Source of the DNA: Cyclina sinensis
Lineage: Eukaryota > Mollusca > Bivalvia > Venerida > Veneridae
Length of the DNA stretch: 64,000 nucleotides
Reading direction: 5' to 3'
Assembly (NCBI GenBank): GCA_012932295.1
Contig: JAAONU010000006.1
Coordinates: 29,352,882-29,416,881, forward strand
Made by a program: the position numbers and the translations under genes. A model generated the notes under the pieces. That model was not told the origin of the DNA. It made no database searches and saw only the letters and a program-made list of their open reading frames with translations. Within the stretch, counting starts at the first letter, position 1. The number at the start of each line of letters is the position of its first letter. Of the stretch, positions 1 through 11,822 are shown in pieces.

Positions 1-2445
1 ATCTAAAAAAGAACTATTATTGGAATATGTAACAGGATATGTACTGTTATAACGTTATTTTCGAAGAGAATTCGAGGAATATGTCAGCTCATCGATCAAG
101 ATTGATCCCATTTGGCTTGGATGGCTGACTGTTCGAATACCTCCCTATCTTCCGACTAAATCGGTTTTTCGTTCAGATTTTTTCACTTTTGAATTTACTG
201 TCCAATGACAACGTAATATGTAAAAGGTGAACAACTAAAGTATAAGTTTTGTTTGCTAACAGCTCACTTATTTCCCAATATATGAATTAGACCAGGTTCA
301 TATAATCTGTTGGAGTATAATGAATGAAAGAGAGACAGAAATATATCAATACATGCATAACCGTGACAAGATATGTGGAGTTACGGTCCGTCGCGTAGTG
401 TTACTAGCACTAATAGTGGCTTACCGTAGGATAGAACAGGCGCCTTTTGCTAGTACTAGTAGTAGTCTAATAACAAAAATACAAATATGATAGTAGCAGG
501 TAATAAAACAGGATCGGGTATATTCTTCTTACTTCAGAATCTAATACATGTTCTGACGCTCAGCATTACAGTATATTTGCGACAAGTTTACAGTAATGGC
601 AATCTTTACCCTTGTGTTTATTCTTTTGGCAGATTTTCTATAACTTACCGGCTCCCGAGAGCAATAAGGCGATCATTTACCGAGCCTTCTGATAATCTAA
701 TCGTGAGCTCCACTCTATCACTATTGCGAGCGTGCCTGCGTGTGCGTGATTTGCCGTAAGGTAGCCATTTATAGGGTGCGCATGTGATTGTGCGTGCGTG
801 TGTGTGTGTTACGGTAAAATAGCATTGCGACTTCTTGCAAAATCGTCTTGTTTGAATTCAGAGTCTCTGCAGCCTTGGTATTTCGCATTTTCTAATGGAC
901 TTTACAGCTATCTAGACTCGTCTCCTTTGCTGAGTGTTTATGGTAGCTGATTTCAAACCACTTAACCACTCAATTCTTGATAGTCAAGGTTGAAGCCCGC
1001 TTCCTACTATTACCGTTCACATGAAAAAGTTTGCACTTTCTAACAGGGAATGGGAGTCAAGAACGTGTGTTTCTTTAGAACGTTGGTTAAGCAGACTGCC
1101 CGTCTGATATGCTATTGACAGTTACAAGACGATACACTCATTTAAACAGAGATTGCTGCCTAAATACATGTTATATTACTGGGGTCATTATTGGTACCGC
1201 TTAAAGGGTCACAGGTTTTACTTAAAGAGATGTAGAAAAACATTTAAAAACTCTCCTTGTCTGAAACTCCAATGCCTAGAGCTTTCATGTAGTAATTTCT
1301 AATAATGTGTTTATAAACGTTGCTAAAATACGGTCTCGATATCATTGTTGTCCTCCTCATAGGGTCACTAGTTTAGAGAAAAAAAAATCTTAAAAATAAT
1401 TTTCATCTTTGAGAATCTCAACGGCTTACTTTTCTAACACTGTTTGTTACAATAAACTATGATAATGTTAAATCTCCAGACACATACAGAATGATGCTGT
1501 TAAACGTATCTAAACTAAGCTATAAGTGTCCAGAATAAGCATAAGAATAATGTAACATCATAGATAACTGCTTTGTAATAAAGGCAGATTCCTAACAAGT
1601 CAATATGCACGAAAAAATTTTGTTCAAAGCAAATATTAAGGTATGCGAACGTTATTTTGTATGTATTTCTGTCTGTTTTAAGGATCAAGTTTCATTTACA
1701 AAGATAAAATACACGTGTATAACAGGTTTCATCTATGTGTTAAAGCTTTGTTTTTTTATGAACTTTCAATTATTCAAACCTCTAAATACCAACAGTTTCA
1801 CTAACGTGTTTCAGACGTCAGCTAAATGCAAAAAGCTATGCTCACGTGGGTAGTCACGAGACCATAGGCAGATATAACTGAATTAAAAACAGAATGAATG
1901 TCCAATATCAGTAACAAACAAAGATGCTCGTGAGAAGAATAGTGTAACACATATGTAGATGCACTATTTAAGTATATTTATCTTTACAAGTTATTTGGAT
2001 TTCAATTGGTATTGCACAGGTTCTTGTAAAATGTAAATGTCTAAGATCTCGATATGTATTTCTGATAAATCTTTGAAAAAAAAGACAAAAGGAGATATGG
2101 TGTTCTTGACGTTGTCCAATTCTGAAGTTGCGTTAATATTGGTGTCTTATTCAACAAGAGAAAAATCCGTGCGGAATTTTTCTTTTGTTTTGTATATATG
2201 ATTGGCAAGACTCCCTACCACTTGACAATGATTTATTTCAACATAGAGAAAACTTAACTGATTTGGAGTCTCATTTTAAAAGAACTACACTGTGAGAAGG
2301 ATGCCTATAACATATCTGTAATATACTCAGCTTGAGAAACAAGGGAATACACACAATAAGCCAAAGCCATTGCGGAATATTTTCGAGTGAAAGAAATAAC
2401 AAGGGTACAAAAAGCACATAAAAGCAAAGTCGATGTGCCTAGCGG
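1..2445. other. Non-coding flank downstream of the EF-hand gene in unit A
   Basis: No coding region is supported. Much of it aligns with 27,395-28,984 in unit B and 45,669-46,950 in unit C. Unit B lacks about 540 bases present here (roughly 1,508-2,060), whereas unit C retains part of that block (from about 1,845) but lacks about 880-1,840. The short reading frame at 487-759 is not conserved between copies. A GT dinucleotide run lies near 795-810. Confidence 0.6.
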
Positions 2446-2546
2446 TCAACCAGTGATGTCGACACTAACATTATATTCGTCCGTTGGTTCTTCCTGCAAG
2501 GCAGCCCACTGGGTTAGAAACTCACTGATATCTACCAAGCCTATTC
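2446..2546 (-). CDS. EF-hand gene, alternative last exon 3b (unit A)
   Basis: A 101-base terminal exon. Read on the minus strand it begins after a strong acceptor (TTTTTGACAG) and ends in TGA. Spliced to the exon at 3,999-4,163, whose last base is a lone G, it completes an EF-hand loop reading DQDGIGLVDISE and then continues to a short acidic tail ending NVSVDITG. Loop position 5 is Ile where Asp, Asn or Ser is usual, so calcium affinity may be lowered. The copy in unit B is intact with 3 base differences, and a broken copy is in unit C. It is paralogous to exon 3a (3,495-3,595): same phase, same VDISEF core and same VDITG ending. The exon pair therefore looks like an alternative-last-exon choice. 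It could instead be the end of a separate tandem gene. Confidence 0.6.
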
Positions 2547-3494
2547 CTGTCAAAAACATGCAAGCAAAGTGTGAGATATAAAAATGGCTATCTGCAAACA
2601 AACGTTAAAAATAAAAGCACAAAAAGCACTATATATAACCTAATATTTACATCATATATAAGCAAGTAAAAACTACCCTTGTACTATCGACCAGTATAGC
2701 ATTTGTATCTGATTCTCTATGGGTTAACATGTAAATACTTCTTGTTACAAAACATTTGTAGCAAAGCCTAAATTTGGTTACATAACTTGATTTTGCTCTT
2801 CTGTCTTAAACAGCTCCGACATCAGTTACTATAATTGCAACCTAAGTGGTTCGAGGACAAAAGCTATACATACAGAAACATGCTTTCAAAATAAACCATG
2901 CATTAACACATGCAATAGATAATACTCATGTAGTACATGCAGAAATAATATATATACACTTAGAACAGCCTGTGCCTATAACAATAAAATAACTTACAAG
3001 GCATTAAGCAAAGCTGAACACAAATATTTCCCTGAAATATCTGTTTGAAAATAAGCATGCCGAACAATGCCACAACCAGTCCTATGATATTTAAACTAGA
3101 ATTTGTATCAGTAATAACTTTTTTTCAAAGATTATTTCTATTTGTTCTAAGCCGTATATTCAGTTACATGAGATATCCTTTATGTACCAGGAACAGCGCT
3201 GAGACCAATAAGATGTATCAACAATAAAATATAAAAAAAATGTTTGACCAACGGCGACATATAAAATCAGTACTTGTTCCCTCGAAAGGTTTATATAATA
3301 CACGATTAAGAGATAACGTTGCGACAATTAAAAATATACAGATGTTGAAAAAAAAATAAACGAAATAAATCTTAACTTGGCTGTGCAGTCTACAACAAAT
3401 AAAATGCTATTATAAAGCACACGTAAGAATAAAAAACAAAAACAGTATCGGTTGGAAATTTAATAAGTGTATATATTGACAATTTCAGTAATTT

Positions 3495-3595
3495 TCAGCC
3501 CGTTATGTCGACGCTTACATCAACACTTCCTGCTGGATGAAGATTCAAGTCGCCCCACACTCTTAGAAACTCGCTTATGTCGACAAATCCATTCC
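3495..3595 (-). CDS. EF-hand gene, alternative last exon 3a (unit A)
   Basis: A 101-base terminal exon on the minus strand, the same length and phase as exon 3b. Joined to the exon at 3,999-4,163 it completes a canonical third EF-hand loop, DQDGNGFVDISE, with Asp1, Asp3, Asn5, Gly6, hydrophobic residue 8 and Glu12. It then runs LRVWGDL and a tail ending VDVSVDITG before TGA. The acceptor (TTTCTATCAAG) has a weaker pyrimidine tract than that of exon 3b, which could make its use conditional. An open frame continues upstream of the acceptor, so intron retention would also give protein. The unit B counterpart (30,040-30,114) has a 13-base net deletion inside the loop and is broken. Confidence 0.6.
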
Positions 3596-3998
3596 CTTGA
3601 TAGAAATTGTTTTGAGTGGCATTATAATTTTGCAATAAACTTAGTTTAATCTGAGTGTTTGGAACCTTCGCCGCATTTGTCAAAACAGAAGGGAATGCTT
3701 GTGCCTTGACTGAGCCGTAACGGGAAAGGTAAGGAATATTTGCTTAGTAACTAATTAGGTAAGACTTTAACTATTAAATTCATTGTTTCCAATAACCCGA
3801 CCAAGACTTTTCCATTGCCATGAGTTTTCAAATTACTGACTAACAACACGACGAAATAGGCACTCGGACAATTGTTAAGTTACTGAAATATCTTTCGTAT
3901 CTATTGCATGCAGGAAGCTGAAACAAAGCTGAAACTTCCTCTGTCAAAATAACACATACTAGTTTCTCAAGATTTTAACTTCTTAATGAACTTATTAC

Positions 3999-4163
3999 CG
4001 TCTTGGTCGAAGTAAGCAAAGATAGCAGGGATATCTTTTGCATCAATGATTCCATCGTCATTTACGTCTGCTGCTGGAAACAACATCTGTGCGTCCTGTG
4101 GCCCACCCAGGTTGTACTTCTGCCAGTCATCAATAAACTCAGACTGCGTTACTTGGGAATCCG
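3999..4163 (-). CDS. EF-hand gene, internal exon with second EF-hand (unit A)
   Basis: A 165-base exon on the minus strand with acceptor GTCTTCACAG and donor G|GTAATAAG. It encodes ADSQVTQSEFIDDW, then a canonical EF-hand loop DVNDDGIIDAKD, then DIPAIFAYF and the first residues (DQDG) of a third EF-hand loop that is split by the next intron. If the donor is not used, the frame continues NKFIKKLKS and stops, which gives a third possible C-terminus. The product is expected to be a small calcium-binding protein. No signal peptide exon could be assigned, so its location is unknown. The unit B copy (31,127-31,291) is the same length and open. Confidence 0.7.
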
Positions 4164-4619
4164 CTGTGAAGACAATACGTGCAAATCTAACTATTCATCT
4201 AGACAATGATGTTGCCATCTAATGTAGGATTTGTATAGAGCGCGAAAAATATTTGAACGCAAAATTTTAGATTTTATCTGCAAGTGAAATGCCGTCTTAC
4301 CAGTCACAAGTTCACTGAATATCTCAGTTGCCGTTCAACAAAGGTCGCTCGGTTTTCTCATTTATTCAGATAAAAGCTTGGATAGGTGTCGTCTTCCGTT
4401 TACTGGATATCAGAATTACCTTTCAAACAAACTAGAAAATTTGTCTTAGTGCAAAAAGGTGGTGCTCTTTGATCCAAGTATGATTTTTTATATGATAATT
4501 ATCATTTACTGAAAGATTGACATTGCACCAAGGGTCATTTTACTCTTTTGATCAAGATTTGTGCTATTAAGATAATCATTCTATCAAATGATGAATAATT
4601 CCTGCAGTTCTTGTTACAC

Positions 4620-4736
4620 TTAAAGTTATTATCAAAAAGAAGGAAGACCTGATCCAACTCTGCCCTTGTGAGGTGATCGTCATTGTTAATGTCTACCTGA
4701 TGAAACAAGTCGACTTCTTTCTGACCTTCGTCACAT
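4620..4736 (-). CDS. EF-hand gene, upstream exon with first EF-hand (unit A only)
   Basis: A minus-strand coding segment starting at an acceptor (TTCCAATTAG) and encoding CDEGQKEVDLFHQV followed by the EF-hand loop DINNDDHLTRAE and the exit helix ELDQVFLLFDNN. Position 6 of the loop is Asp instead of Gly, and the other ligand positions fit. The 3' boundary is uncertain: the best nearby donor (AA|GTGTAA) does not give the right phase for the exon at 3,999-4,163, so a small missing exon or a different donor is likely. This exon has no counterpart in unit B, where about 640 bases of unit A are replaced by about 160 non-homologous bases. Confidence 0.5.
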
Positions 4737-5484
4737 CTAATTGGAAAATGCATTTATTTTTAAAATATGTGTACTCAAGCAAATGTGTAAAAAGTACTGA
4801 ACGAGGCAAAGAGTTCAAAATGTGGTTTCATGTGTAGGAAAAGCCGAGCAAGACCACAATTCAAGAAAAGTAACGATACGTTCTTCTGATCCGAAGTGCA
4901 ACATTTTATCTTTTAGTGAGATAGAGATACATTGTTTGTAATTATCTGCTTAAAAGGTGTTAATCTCCCTACTTGTGCACGTATTTGCAGCAGTTTATAT
5001 TTTCTGCATGTAAAATAAAGGAATCTCCAAGTTGAAAACGTAATCTTTGAATCAAGCATCTAAATATGAATTGTTATGTAAAGTTGATAAAGGAGTGACA
5101 ATAGTGATAATATGTTTCCTTCTTTAAATGGACTCGACAGGTTTTGAGAAGCCACACATTCGTCATTGAAACAAAGATTACGGATTTTGTTTGTAATAAG
5201 TGATAAGAAGTAATACATACATGTATATAATGTATGATGAAAGTGGCAGTCGTTGGTGCATTTGAAATTGCGTGTAGTTCATTAAAATAAAATTTAATTT
5301 TCTATTGGTTAGCATATTATAGAAAAACGGCTAGCTGTAATTTTTGAGTAATACTTAACATGTATATAATTGCATAAAATTGCATGAGCAATGGTATATC
5401 GAATAGATCTAATTAAGAACCTATTCTATATTATATGCTTTGCAATTTATTATTCAGGTTCACTTTGTCCATTTCCTACTCCCG

Positions 5485-5578
5485 GTTTTGTTCCCTCTCG
5501 GATGTAACGCTGAACGGATATAACGATATAAATTTTGCGGTCCGTTCACTATCGTTACAAGGGGGTTTACTGTATATG
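5485..5578 (-). repeat. Possible pogo/Tc1-like terminal-repeat fragment
   Basis: Read on the minus strand the segment begins TACAGTAAACCCCC and continues through AACGATAGTGAACGGACC, which resembles the ends of many Tigger/pogo elements (CAGTAAAACC...). A diverged copy is at 34,372-34,447 at the homologous place in unit B, so the fragment predates the duplication. No partner end was found. Identification rests on resemblance only. Confidence 0.25.
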
Positions 5579-5756
5579 TTTCGGAAAGTACATTTTGGGC
5601 ATATAAGTACACAAATATAAATATAAAAAAGTACATTTTGGAATTAGTACACAACTACTTATTTTAAAAAAGTACACCTTGGGAATAGCAATAAACAGTG
5701 AATACGTAGTAAAGGAAGACAAGACAAGTATGCATAAAATAATTTACTTATGTTAA

Positions 5757-5885
5757 TACTCAGTTCCGCGAGTAGGAAAATACTCAGTTAATACTCAGTC
5801 AATACTCAATCAATACTCAGTTCCGCGAGTAGGAAAATACTCAGTTAATACTCAGTTAATACCCAGTTCCGTGAGTAGGAAAATA
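5757..5885. repeat. Minisatellite, CTCAGTTCCGCGAGTAGG motif (unit A)
   Basis: Short tandem array alternating AATACTCAGTTAATACTCAG with CAGTTCCGCGAGTAGGAAAA. The array is present at the homologous place in unit B (34,625-34,757) with different copy order. One variant base (CCGCG to CCGTG) recurs in both units. Confidence 0.8.
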
Positions 5886-7184
5886 GAACAAATAAATGTG
5901 ACAATTCAAAGTTCAAATACATATAAACAAACCATTCAGTGGCAAGAGTCATTAAATTTTTAAAACTCACCATTTTTAGTTTTAACAAAATATTTATAAT
6001 TAGGATATGATTGAATTTATAAAATATTGAAAATTGTTTTCCCATCTTCTATCTTAGTGTAACTTTCCAATTTATTACATATTTAAGATAACAGTTGTCA
6101 CCTAGTATACTTACATGATAGAAACGGTAAACAGACATCCAAAAAAAAGGTAAGAGATCTGTAATTATAGATGGGTGGATAGAAAATGCGAAACAAACGA
6201 ATGACATTTTCGAAGAAGTTTTTGAGAAGCTTACTAGCTCCTGTAATTTCAAATAATCGTCAATCTTGAAAGGCTTAAATTATTCATCAGGAAATGCATG
6301 TTTTGCCCTTAGAAGAGATATAAGCTATGGTAAAGGAAATCAGTTAAAGAGCACAGAGAGAGACTGAGACTGTTAGTTTATCTTTTTATTACAGTTGCAT
6401 CACTCGCTGAAAACATAAACACTCTATTATAGGTGTCAGAAGATTTTATTTTTTTGCAAATGATAATTCATTCGCCGTTTTCCAAAAAGACCTTCATATC
6501 CTAGCTTTTAACCTGCAGGAACGAGTGGCATAGGTCCAATTAACTTTTACTGTTTAGTTGTTGTTGTACTTTTTTTGTTCGGTAATAGGAAAGCATTTGA
6601 ACTGTCTCATTATTTTGCGCATTTTATTTGTTTACTTTAAAGAGACAGGGTTTGTCCAAATAAAAGATGTTAAAAAGGTTGACGAAGACACTAACTCGTT
6701 CATAGTAGTTCATAGTAGTTGACAATTCATACACAGAATATGCTTATCGTTGCTTACTGTATAAGTTTTATATGTGAATGATTGTATAATAAACAATAGT
6801 GTCGAAACATAACTTACCATGACTTCCTTACAACCAGTTGGCAGTTCCTTTAAAATTAAAATACTAAAAAAGAGTCTTATCAGTGAAGAACCGAGACAAG
6901 TATGAACGTCATGGATGACCTTAAATGTAACCTTATCCGGACCTTTTCCTCTGTCGTGTTCTCTTAAAGTCTTCACAAAATCTTATGACAGGTTAACTTC
7001 CGTAACTCAATTTGAGAAAGTAAGCGGGATTTTTACGCAAGTAGAAAGATGTATTAGTCATCATTTAAGTCTTATCCGTGCTAAATATATGCTAAATGTT
7101 TTAAATTCACATATCCGCCCTTTAAAACCTTTAAGATATTAGAAACCAAGCGCTGCAGATTCGATATTCACAGAAAAACAAAAC

Positions 7185-7210
7185 AAAACAACAACAACAA
7201 CAACAAAACA
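7185..7210. repeat. AAC microsatellite
   Basis: Run of AAC triplets within AAAACAAAACAACAACAAC. It is absent from the matching place in unit B. Confidence 0.8.
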
Positions 7211-7389
7211 CTTATAAGGTTAATGTCTTTCCGGGTGCATCATTTCTTAGCGACGTTAGATACGTCTTAAACAAGAATATAGAAACAAAAATTACGAAGT
7301 AAACCTTTGACATATTGTATCGATAAAAAAGGTAAAAATAGTTAACTCTTTAATTATCTGGATCTGAAAGTCTCACATATCTATGTATA

Positions 7390-7636
7390 GGAAGTGAGCA
7401 GTAGCAGTACGCAGCAGTAAAAAAATGTGAAGTTGGCAGTAGCAGTAACAGAGTAGCAATAAAGAAAACGTGAAACTGGCAGTAGCAGTAACTGCAGTAG
7501 CAGTAGTCAAAACGTGAAGTTGGCAATAGCAGTAAAAAAAACGTGAAGCTTGCAGTAGCAGTAACGGCAGAAGCAGTAGGAAAAACGTGAAGTTGAACGT
7601 TTTGCCTACTGCTACTGCTGTTACTGCTACTGTCAA
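7390..7636. repeat. CAGTAG minisatellite ending in a long hairpin
   Basis: Imperfect tandem array of CAGTAGCAGTAA blocks separated by AAAACGTGAAGTTGG. Its right end is an inverted repeat: arms at about 7,550-7,587 and 7,598-7,635 are near-perfect reverse complements around a ~10-base loop. It is specific to unit A. The open frames across it are products of the repeat and are not genes. Confidence 0.8.
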
Positions 7637-8075
7637 CTGTGGTTTTATCTCTTGAAGGAAATTGGTAAAACTTTGAAAGGCTGTACTTGCACATCGATTG
7701 TCTAAAACTGTACTGTAAACTGAACATATGCCGCTGCTTTTGATTATAACAGTAGATCAGATATGTTTTGCTTCGCCGATGGGTCCACAGTTAAGTTGTT
7801 CGAAAATACAAAACAAATATTCTACCAAAATCTACAATTCATTTTGTTTCATGGTTTGTAGTTAAACAATTATCACAATGTGGCATCTACTTAGTCGCCT
7901 TATACTTAAATTGTTGTACTGTATTTCAAAAATTACTGATTAAATGCATTTGTCAGTTTAACTCCAAAATTTACAATTACAGATAATTTAAGCAATCACA
8001 TTACAAAAAGCATTAATTAGCATTCCCTTTAACAAAAATAACAATTACTGATATAGTAAAAGTCTGGGTAACTTT

Positions 8076-8944
8076 CTAGGAAAACCATAACGATAATCTC
8101 TGCAAGGCTTCCTGTTTTCTTTCGTGACCAACGATAGTGGTTGTATGGGCCACGTCAACTTTTGATCGTTGCTTCCATGTAAATCTCTGAAAATAGAGAT
8201 TTCCTGGTGGAAACAAGTCTCTGTCTAACACATTTAAGTGCACGTTTGTCTGTCTATAGACTTTATTGAAGGCCTTTTGATCATTATTACCGATACAACT
8301 TTGCGAAAATGTCTTATTGTCACCTCATTGCTTTTAATAGCAATAAATCCTGCATTAAGGTTATTTGCAACCCCTCGACTGATGAAAATATCAAATTCAC
8401 CAGTAAAAAATGGCATCGGATTTTTTATCCACACCATATCAACATCTGTGAGTAATGTATCCACACCTTTCTCAATAACTTGGAGAATTCTTTGTGTTCT
8501 GCTTAACATTAATTTTTTATACCGTTCTGTGTTGAATTTCACTGCCTCACTTATATTACTTCCGCTGTTCACAACTGCGGTAAATTTTAAATCTAGTTGT
8601 TTCAGCTTGTGGTACACATCATTGTCCTCGGCTAATATGATCATTCTGTAACTTATATTGTGTTTTCTGTAGAAGTGTAGCCAGTTTTGAAAGAAATCAA
8701 AGTAACCGTCATTAACCATCAATAAAATAGTCCAGTTTGTTACATTCTGCTCACGTGGCCATTCCTCAACGTTGTTCTAATAAGATCGGTTGCTTTTTTT
8801 CCCTCCATTTAAATCTAGGCTTCTATCTAGGTCTAATCTAGTGTTCGACAATAACTCTTCTGTTTTACCTAGGTACAGACCCAAATAAAAAACGCTGGGA
8901 AAGGCAATGAGTGGCCACAGACGGTACAGCGCCATTGCAACCAT
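8076..8944 (-). pseudogene. Glycosyltransferase pseudogene (unit A copy)
   Basis: Duplicate of the intact gene at 40,956-41,843. The minus-strand start codon and membrane anchor are kept. The frame is broken twice. A GAG in the parent corresponds to TAG here, giving a stop about 55 codons in (SNRSY*). Around 8,285, 19 bases present in unit B are missing between two CATT copies, which fits a microhomology deletion and shifts the frame just after the VVSV segment. The DxD segment survives as LLTDVDMVW. The original stop (TAG, 8,076-8,078) is still in place. The copy is therefore probably non-functional, unless it expresses a truncated product. Confidence 0.85.
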
Positions 8945-9179
8945 TCACTTACATTACACTGAAAAGTTTTCTGAAATAAAATGATTGTAATTTTGACTTA
9001 CTTATTGTTTAACAAGTTATATATACCCCCAATTACAATTTAAATCTTTAGGCGAATTGATTTTAATAGTACTTTCAAGATTGAGTGAGATAGGCAAGCT
9101 CACTTAAGAAATGTAGGTGAAAAGCTCTGAAAATAGAAAGCTGTGTTATTCATATTGTTATCCATTTATACATACAGGT

Positions 9180-10279
9180 GTCAAAATATATTTCCAGCAC
9201 AATCTGATGAGCTGGCCGATGGTTCCGGGATGGGTCTGTGACAGCGCAAGCAATGTCTTCATCTGAAAAACAAAGCAAACTAATAAACGCTTGGCATCAA
9301 TTTCAAAGTATACGTTTGACTATCAATGTTGACTTATTACACTATTAATTAGTAAATGTTTACAAATCAAACAATGATTAATCAATATCTTTTAGAAAAA
9401 ATATTTGGCGACGGTGAGTAAATGCTCAGACTAACCGTTCATAATAAATCGTTTTTGAAAGCGAGTCTCATGAGTTCTAAATTCAAGACTTTAGTTTTTA
9501 ACTGCCTATATTCGCATGATTTTGAATTTATCAAAGTGGTCTTTTAGGGTTTTTTTTTTTTACAGTTTTAGGTCTGCTTATTATTTTCTGATATAGTTTT
9601 CAGTATATACTCTTTTCATCAGTTTAAGATTTTAAACTAGCAAATATAATTTATCTATCCAGTATTCTTTTCCCTTTCTCATTCTCCCCTTTGACTGGAT
9701 GATTAGAAAGGTAAAAGATACTAAGACAGTCATGGCGGAAAAGTCCCTTTGCAACCAGTACATGACCAGAACAAAACTTGACCAGAACAAAATTATGAAA
9801 AGCCTGCGTAGCCTTGATCAATATCTGTACTATACTCTTCGCTATTTTGCCATCCTTTTTAACGCAAACAACTTTACTATCAATGGATTTATCCATTACT
9901 GAAAGGAAGGCAAGTCAACAATATGAAATATTGTAACATTGTAATATTTAATGCAGCAATTACTGTTTTCTTAGAAGTTAAAAAGCCATAATTGCTTTAG
10001 AAATATGTGAATACAACAACGTATCTTTATTTCAAATACATTAGATCCTACCGTGATAGACTTCTTATTTCAAATCCTAGCCCACTTTCACTATAAACAC
10101 ACAATATGCACTCACCTTATCGTCAATGGAGTGTTGACTTGGTATAACGTTAATCGAGCCTAAACAAATTTAAAGCATTAGCCACGACATAATCACTTTT
10201 GTAAAATCCGAAACTTTCTGAATATGGCCAAAGCACATGCGCTAAACAGATAATGAGAAGACATACCCTTTCCAGCCGT
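9180..10279 (-). pseudogene. Decayed copy of the two-exon micro-gene (unit A)
   Basis: This is the unit A counterpart of the candidate gene at 41,956-43,256. The second exon starts at 9,262 after TTTTTCAG and reads DEDIACAVTDPSR in the same frame, but it meets an early stop. The first exon (10,267-10,279) keeps the GTATGT donor, but its start codon is ACG where unit B has ATG. Between the exons there is only non-coding sequence homologous to unit B. Confidence 0.4.
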
Positions 10280-10437
10280 GCTTTTTGATATTTAAGAATG
10301 TAGCTTTTGATAGAAACAAACACGTTAGAACAGGAAAAGTGTTATTCTACAATGCATATATATTAAAATATCCATGAAAGTCTAAACAGCAAGTGAAAAA
10401 ATTCTGATGTAACTTCCTGTGTACTGAAGTAATATCT

Positions 10438-10456
10438 AATAACACTGCTACAACGT
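10438..10456 (+). repeat. Target-site duplication, left copy (19 bp)
   Basis: AATAACACTGCTACAACGT occurs here and identically at 23,964-23,982, on either side of the 13.5-kb LINE composite. In unit B the flanking sequences meet directly near 43,435-43,500. Confidence 0.85.
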
Positions 10457-10776
10457 CCGTGAAAAAGAGTTTTACATCTACAAAAGTTGTTACATATTTA
10501 CTTTTCATAAAACGGCATGCATTAAAATGCTGTTTTGAAAGTTTTGTGTGAATTGAAGGCTTTTATGTAACACTCAATGATCTGAAACCGGATTTCGGGC
10601 GTGTTCACGCGAAGAAATATTTATCTAAACATGGTGAGGAAAGCGGTTGTGTAAATTAAGTTAAATAGAGATATTGTGCGATGTGTGTTTCAACTAGGAT
10701 TTATATAAATTTATAAGGACTATATGAGATTAACACTTCTTCCATGAGTACACTTTAGTATATTGAAAATTGAATA

Positions 10777-11822
10777 ATGGCGCCAAAAACAGACAAAGAG
10801 ACACATAGAGAAAAAAAAACAGAAAAGTTAAAGCAAACAAAAGCTCCGAGATCAGTAGTTCTATAGACAGAAGCATAGTCACTGAAAAGAGTTAAAAACA
10901 CGTGAAAATTGACAGTATGTTAACCCAGATGGCAAATAATTTAAAAGAACCTCAGGTAGATGATATTGTAGCTGTATTAAACGTCTTTGACGAAAAGCTG
11001 GCTTTAAAGGAATATATAGACAGAAGTCTTAGAAAATTAGTGTCGGAAGATTTTGTAAATCAGAAGTATGAAAGTCTGAAGGAAGACCTAGGTAAGGAAA
11101 TTAAAGTCGAATTAGACAAGGTTTACGAACAGATTAGGAAAGTTAAAGACACAGTGAAGAAATCTATTAGTGAAATTGAAGAACCAAAGAACATGCATTC
11201 TGATATGGAGGTGAAGGTCAGTAGGGTAGAGAGCGATAACAAAGATATTTAAAAGAAAAATCTTGAGTTCGAGGAACTATTACATGAACGAGAAATACGC
11301 TTGAAATCTCACGAAATCATGATCAATAATTTAGAACAGTATACCCGACGAAACAGCAATAAGATTTATGGTTTACCTGATGACAAAATGAGTCAGCTGA
11401 AGAGAGTCGAGAACAAGTACTTAGGATGTGTAGTGACAAACTGAAGATTACATTATCCCCAGTAGAAATAGAATTTGCCCACAGACTGGTAAAGTTCACC
11501 CCGGACGGAAACAGACCGATTATCTGTAAGTTTACATCTAGAATGAGGAAAAGGTCAATAATCAGCGTGAGGAAACTGCTGAAAGGTACATCAATCGTCA
11601 TCATAGAGGACCTTACAACCAAAAACGCAAAATTACTCGAAAAACTTTCAGCCAGAGACGTGTTTCAAATGTCTTGGTCCGACGAAAATAATTGCTCTAC
11701 TTTTGAATGTCAAGAAAATACGGGTGGACTTACACACAGATCTTAGTCGAACATTCATTCCGCAGAACGAATTGGAATGACTTCTCAGAGAAAAGCAACG
11801 TTCGGCGAAAAAAGACTGGTAA
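10777..11822 (+). pseudogene. LINE ORF1 (L1 ORF1p-like) relic
   Basis: Begins with a lysine-rich segment (MAPKTDKETHREKK) and shifts frame into a coiled-coil-like stretch at 10,902-11,252. After a stop at 11,250 it continues NLEQYTRRNSNKIYG, the hallmark of the L1 ORF1p / Transposase_22 RNA-binding region. The 11,426 frame (SPVEIEFAHRL ... RPIICKF ... NAKLLEKLS) is the rest of that domain. At least two frameshifts and two stops disrupt it. The family role is to coat LINE RNA and chaperone target-primed reverse transcription. Confidence 0.75.

Larger units (their letters stand above)
4754..8075. other. Putative 5' exons of the EF-hand gene and repeats
   Basis: No long coding region. Three good splice donors on the minus strand are kept in both units: ATG|GTAAGT at 6,818 (unit B 38,645), CAT|GTAAGTATAC at 6,115 (unit B 35,101) and ATG|GTGAGT at 5,971 (unit B 34,843, plus a local duplicate near 34,953). 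They may mark small 5' exons of the EF-hand gene, which lies downstream on this strand. Translated flanks show no recognisable domain, so these are probably untranslated or signal-bearing exons. The stretch also holds the minisatellites listed separately. Confidence 0.35.

Noticed and set aside
487..759. A 90-codon plus-strand frame in the unit A flank
   Set aside because: Not open in units B or C, no domain, no start context.
7350..7727. A 125-codon minus-strand frame rich in Ser, Phe and Leu
   Set aside because: It is the translation of the CAGTAG minisatellite; two frames are open for the same reason, and unit B has nothing comparable.
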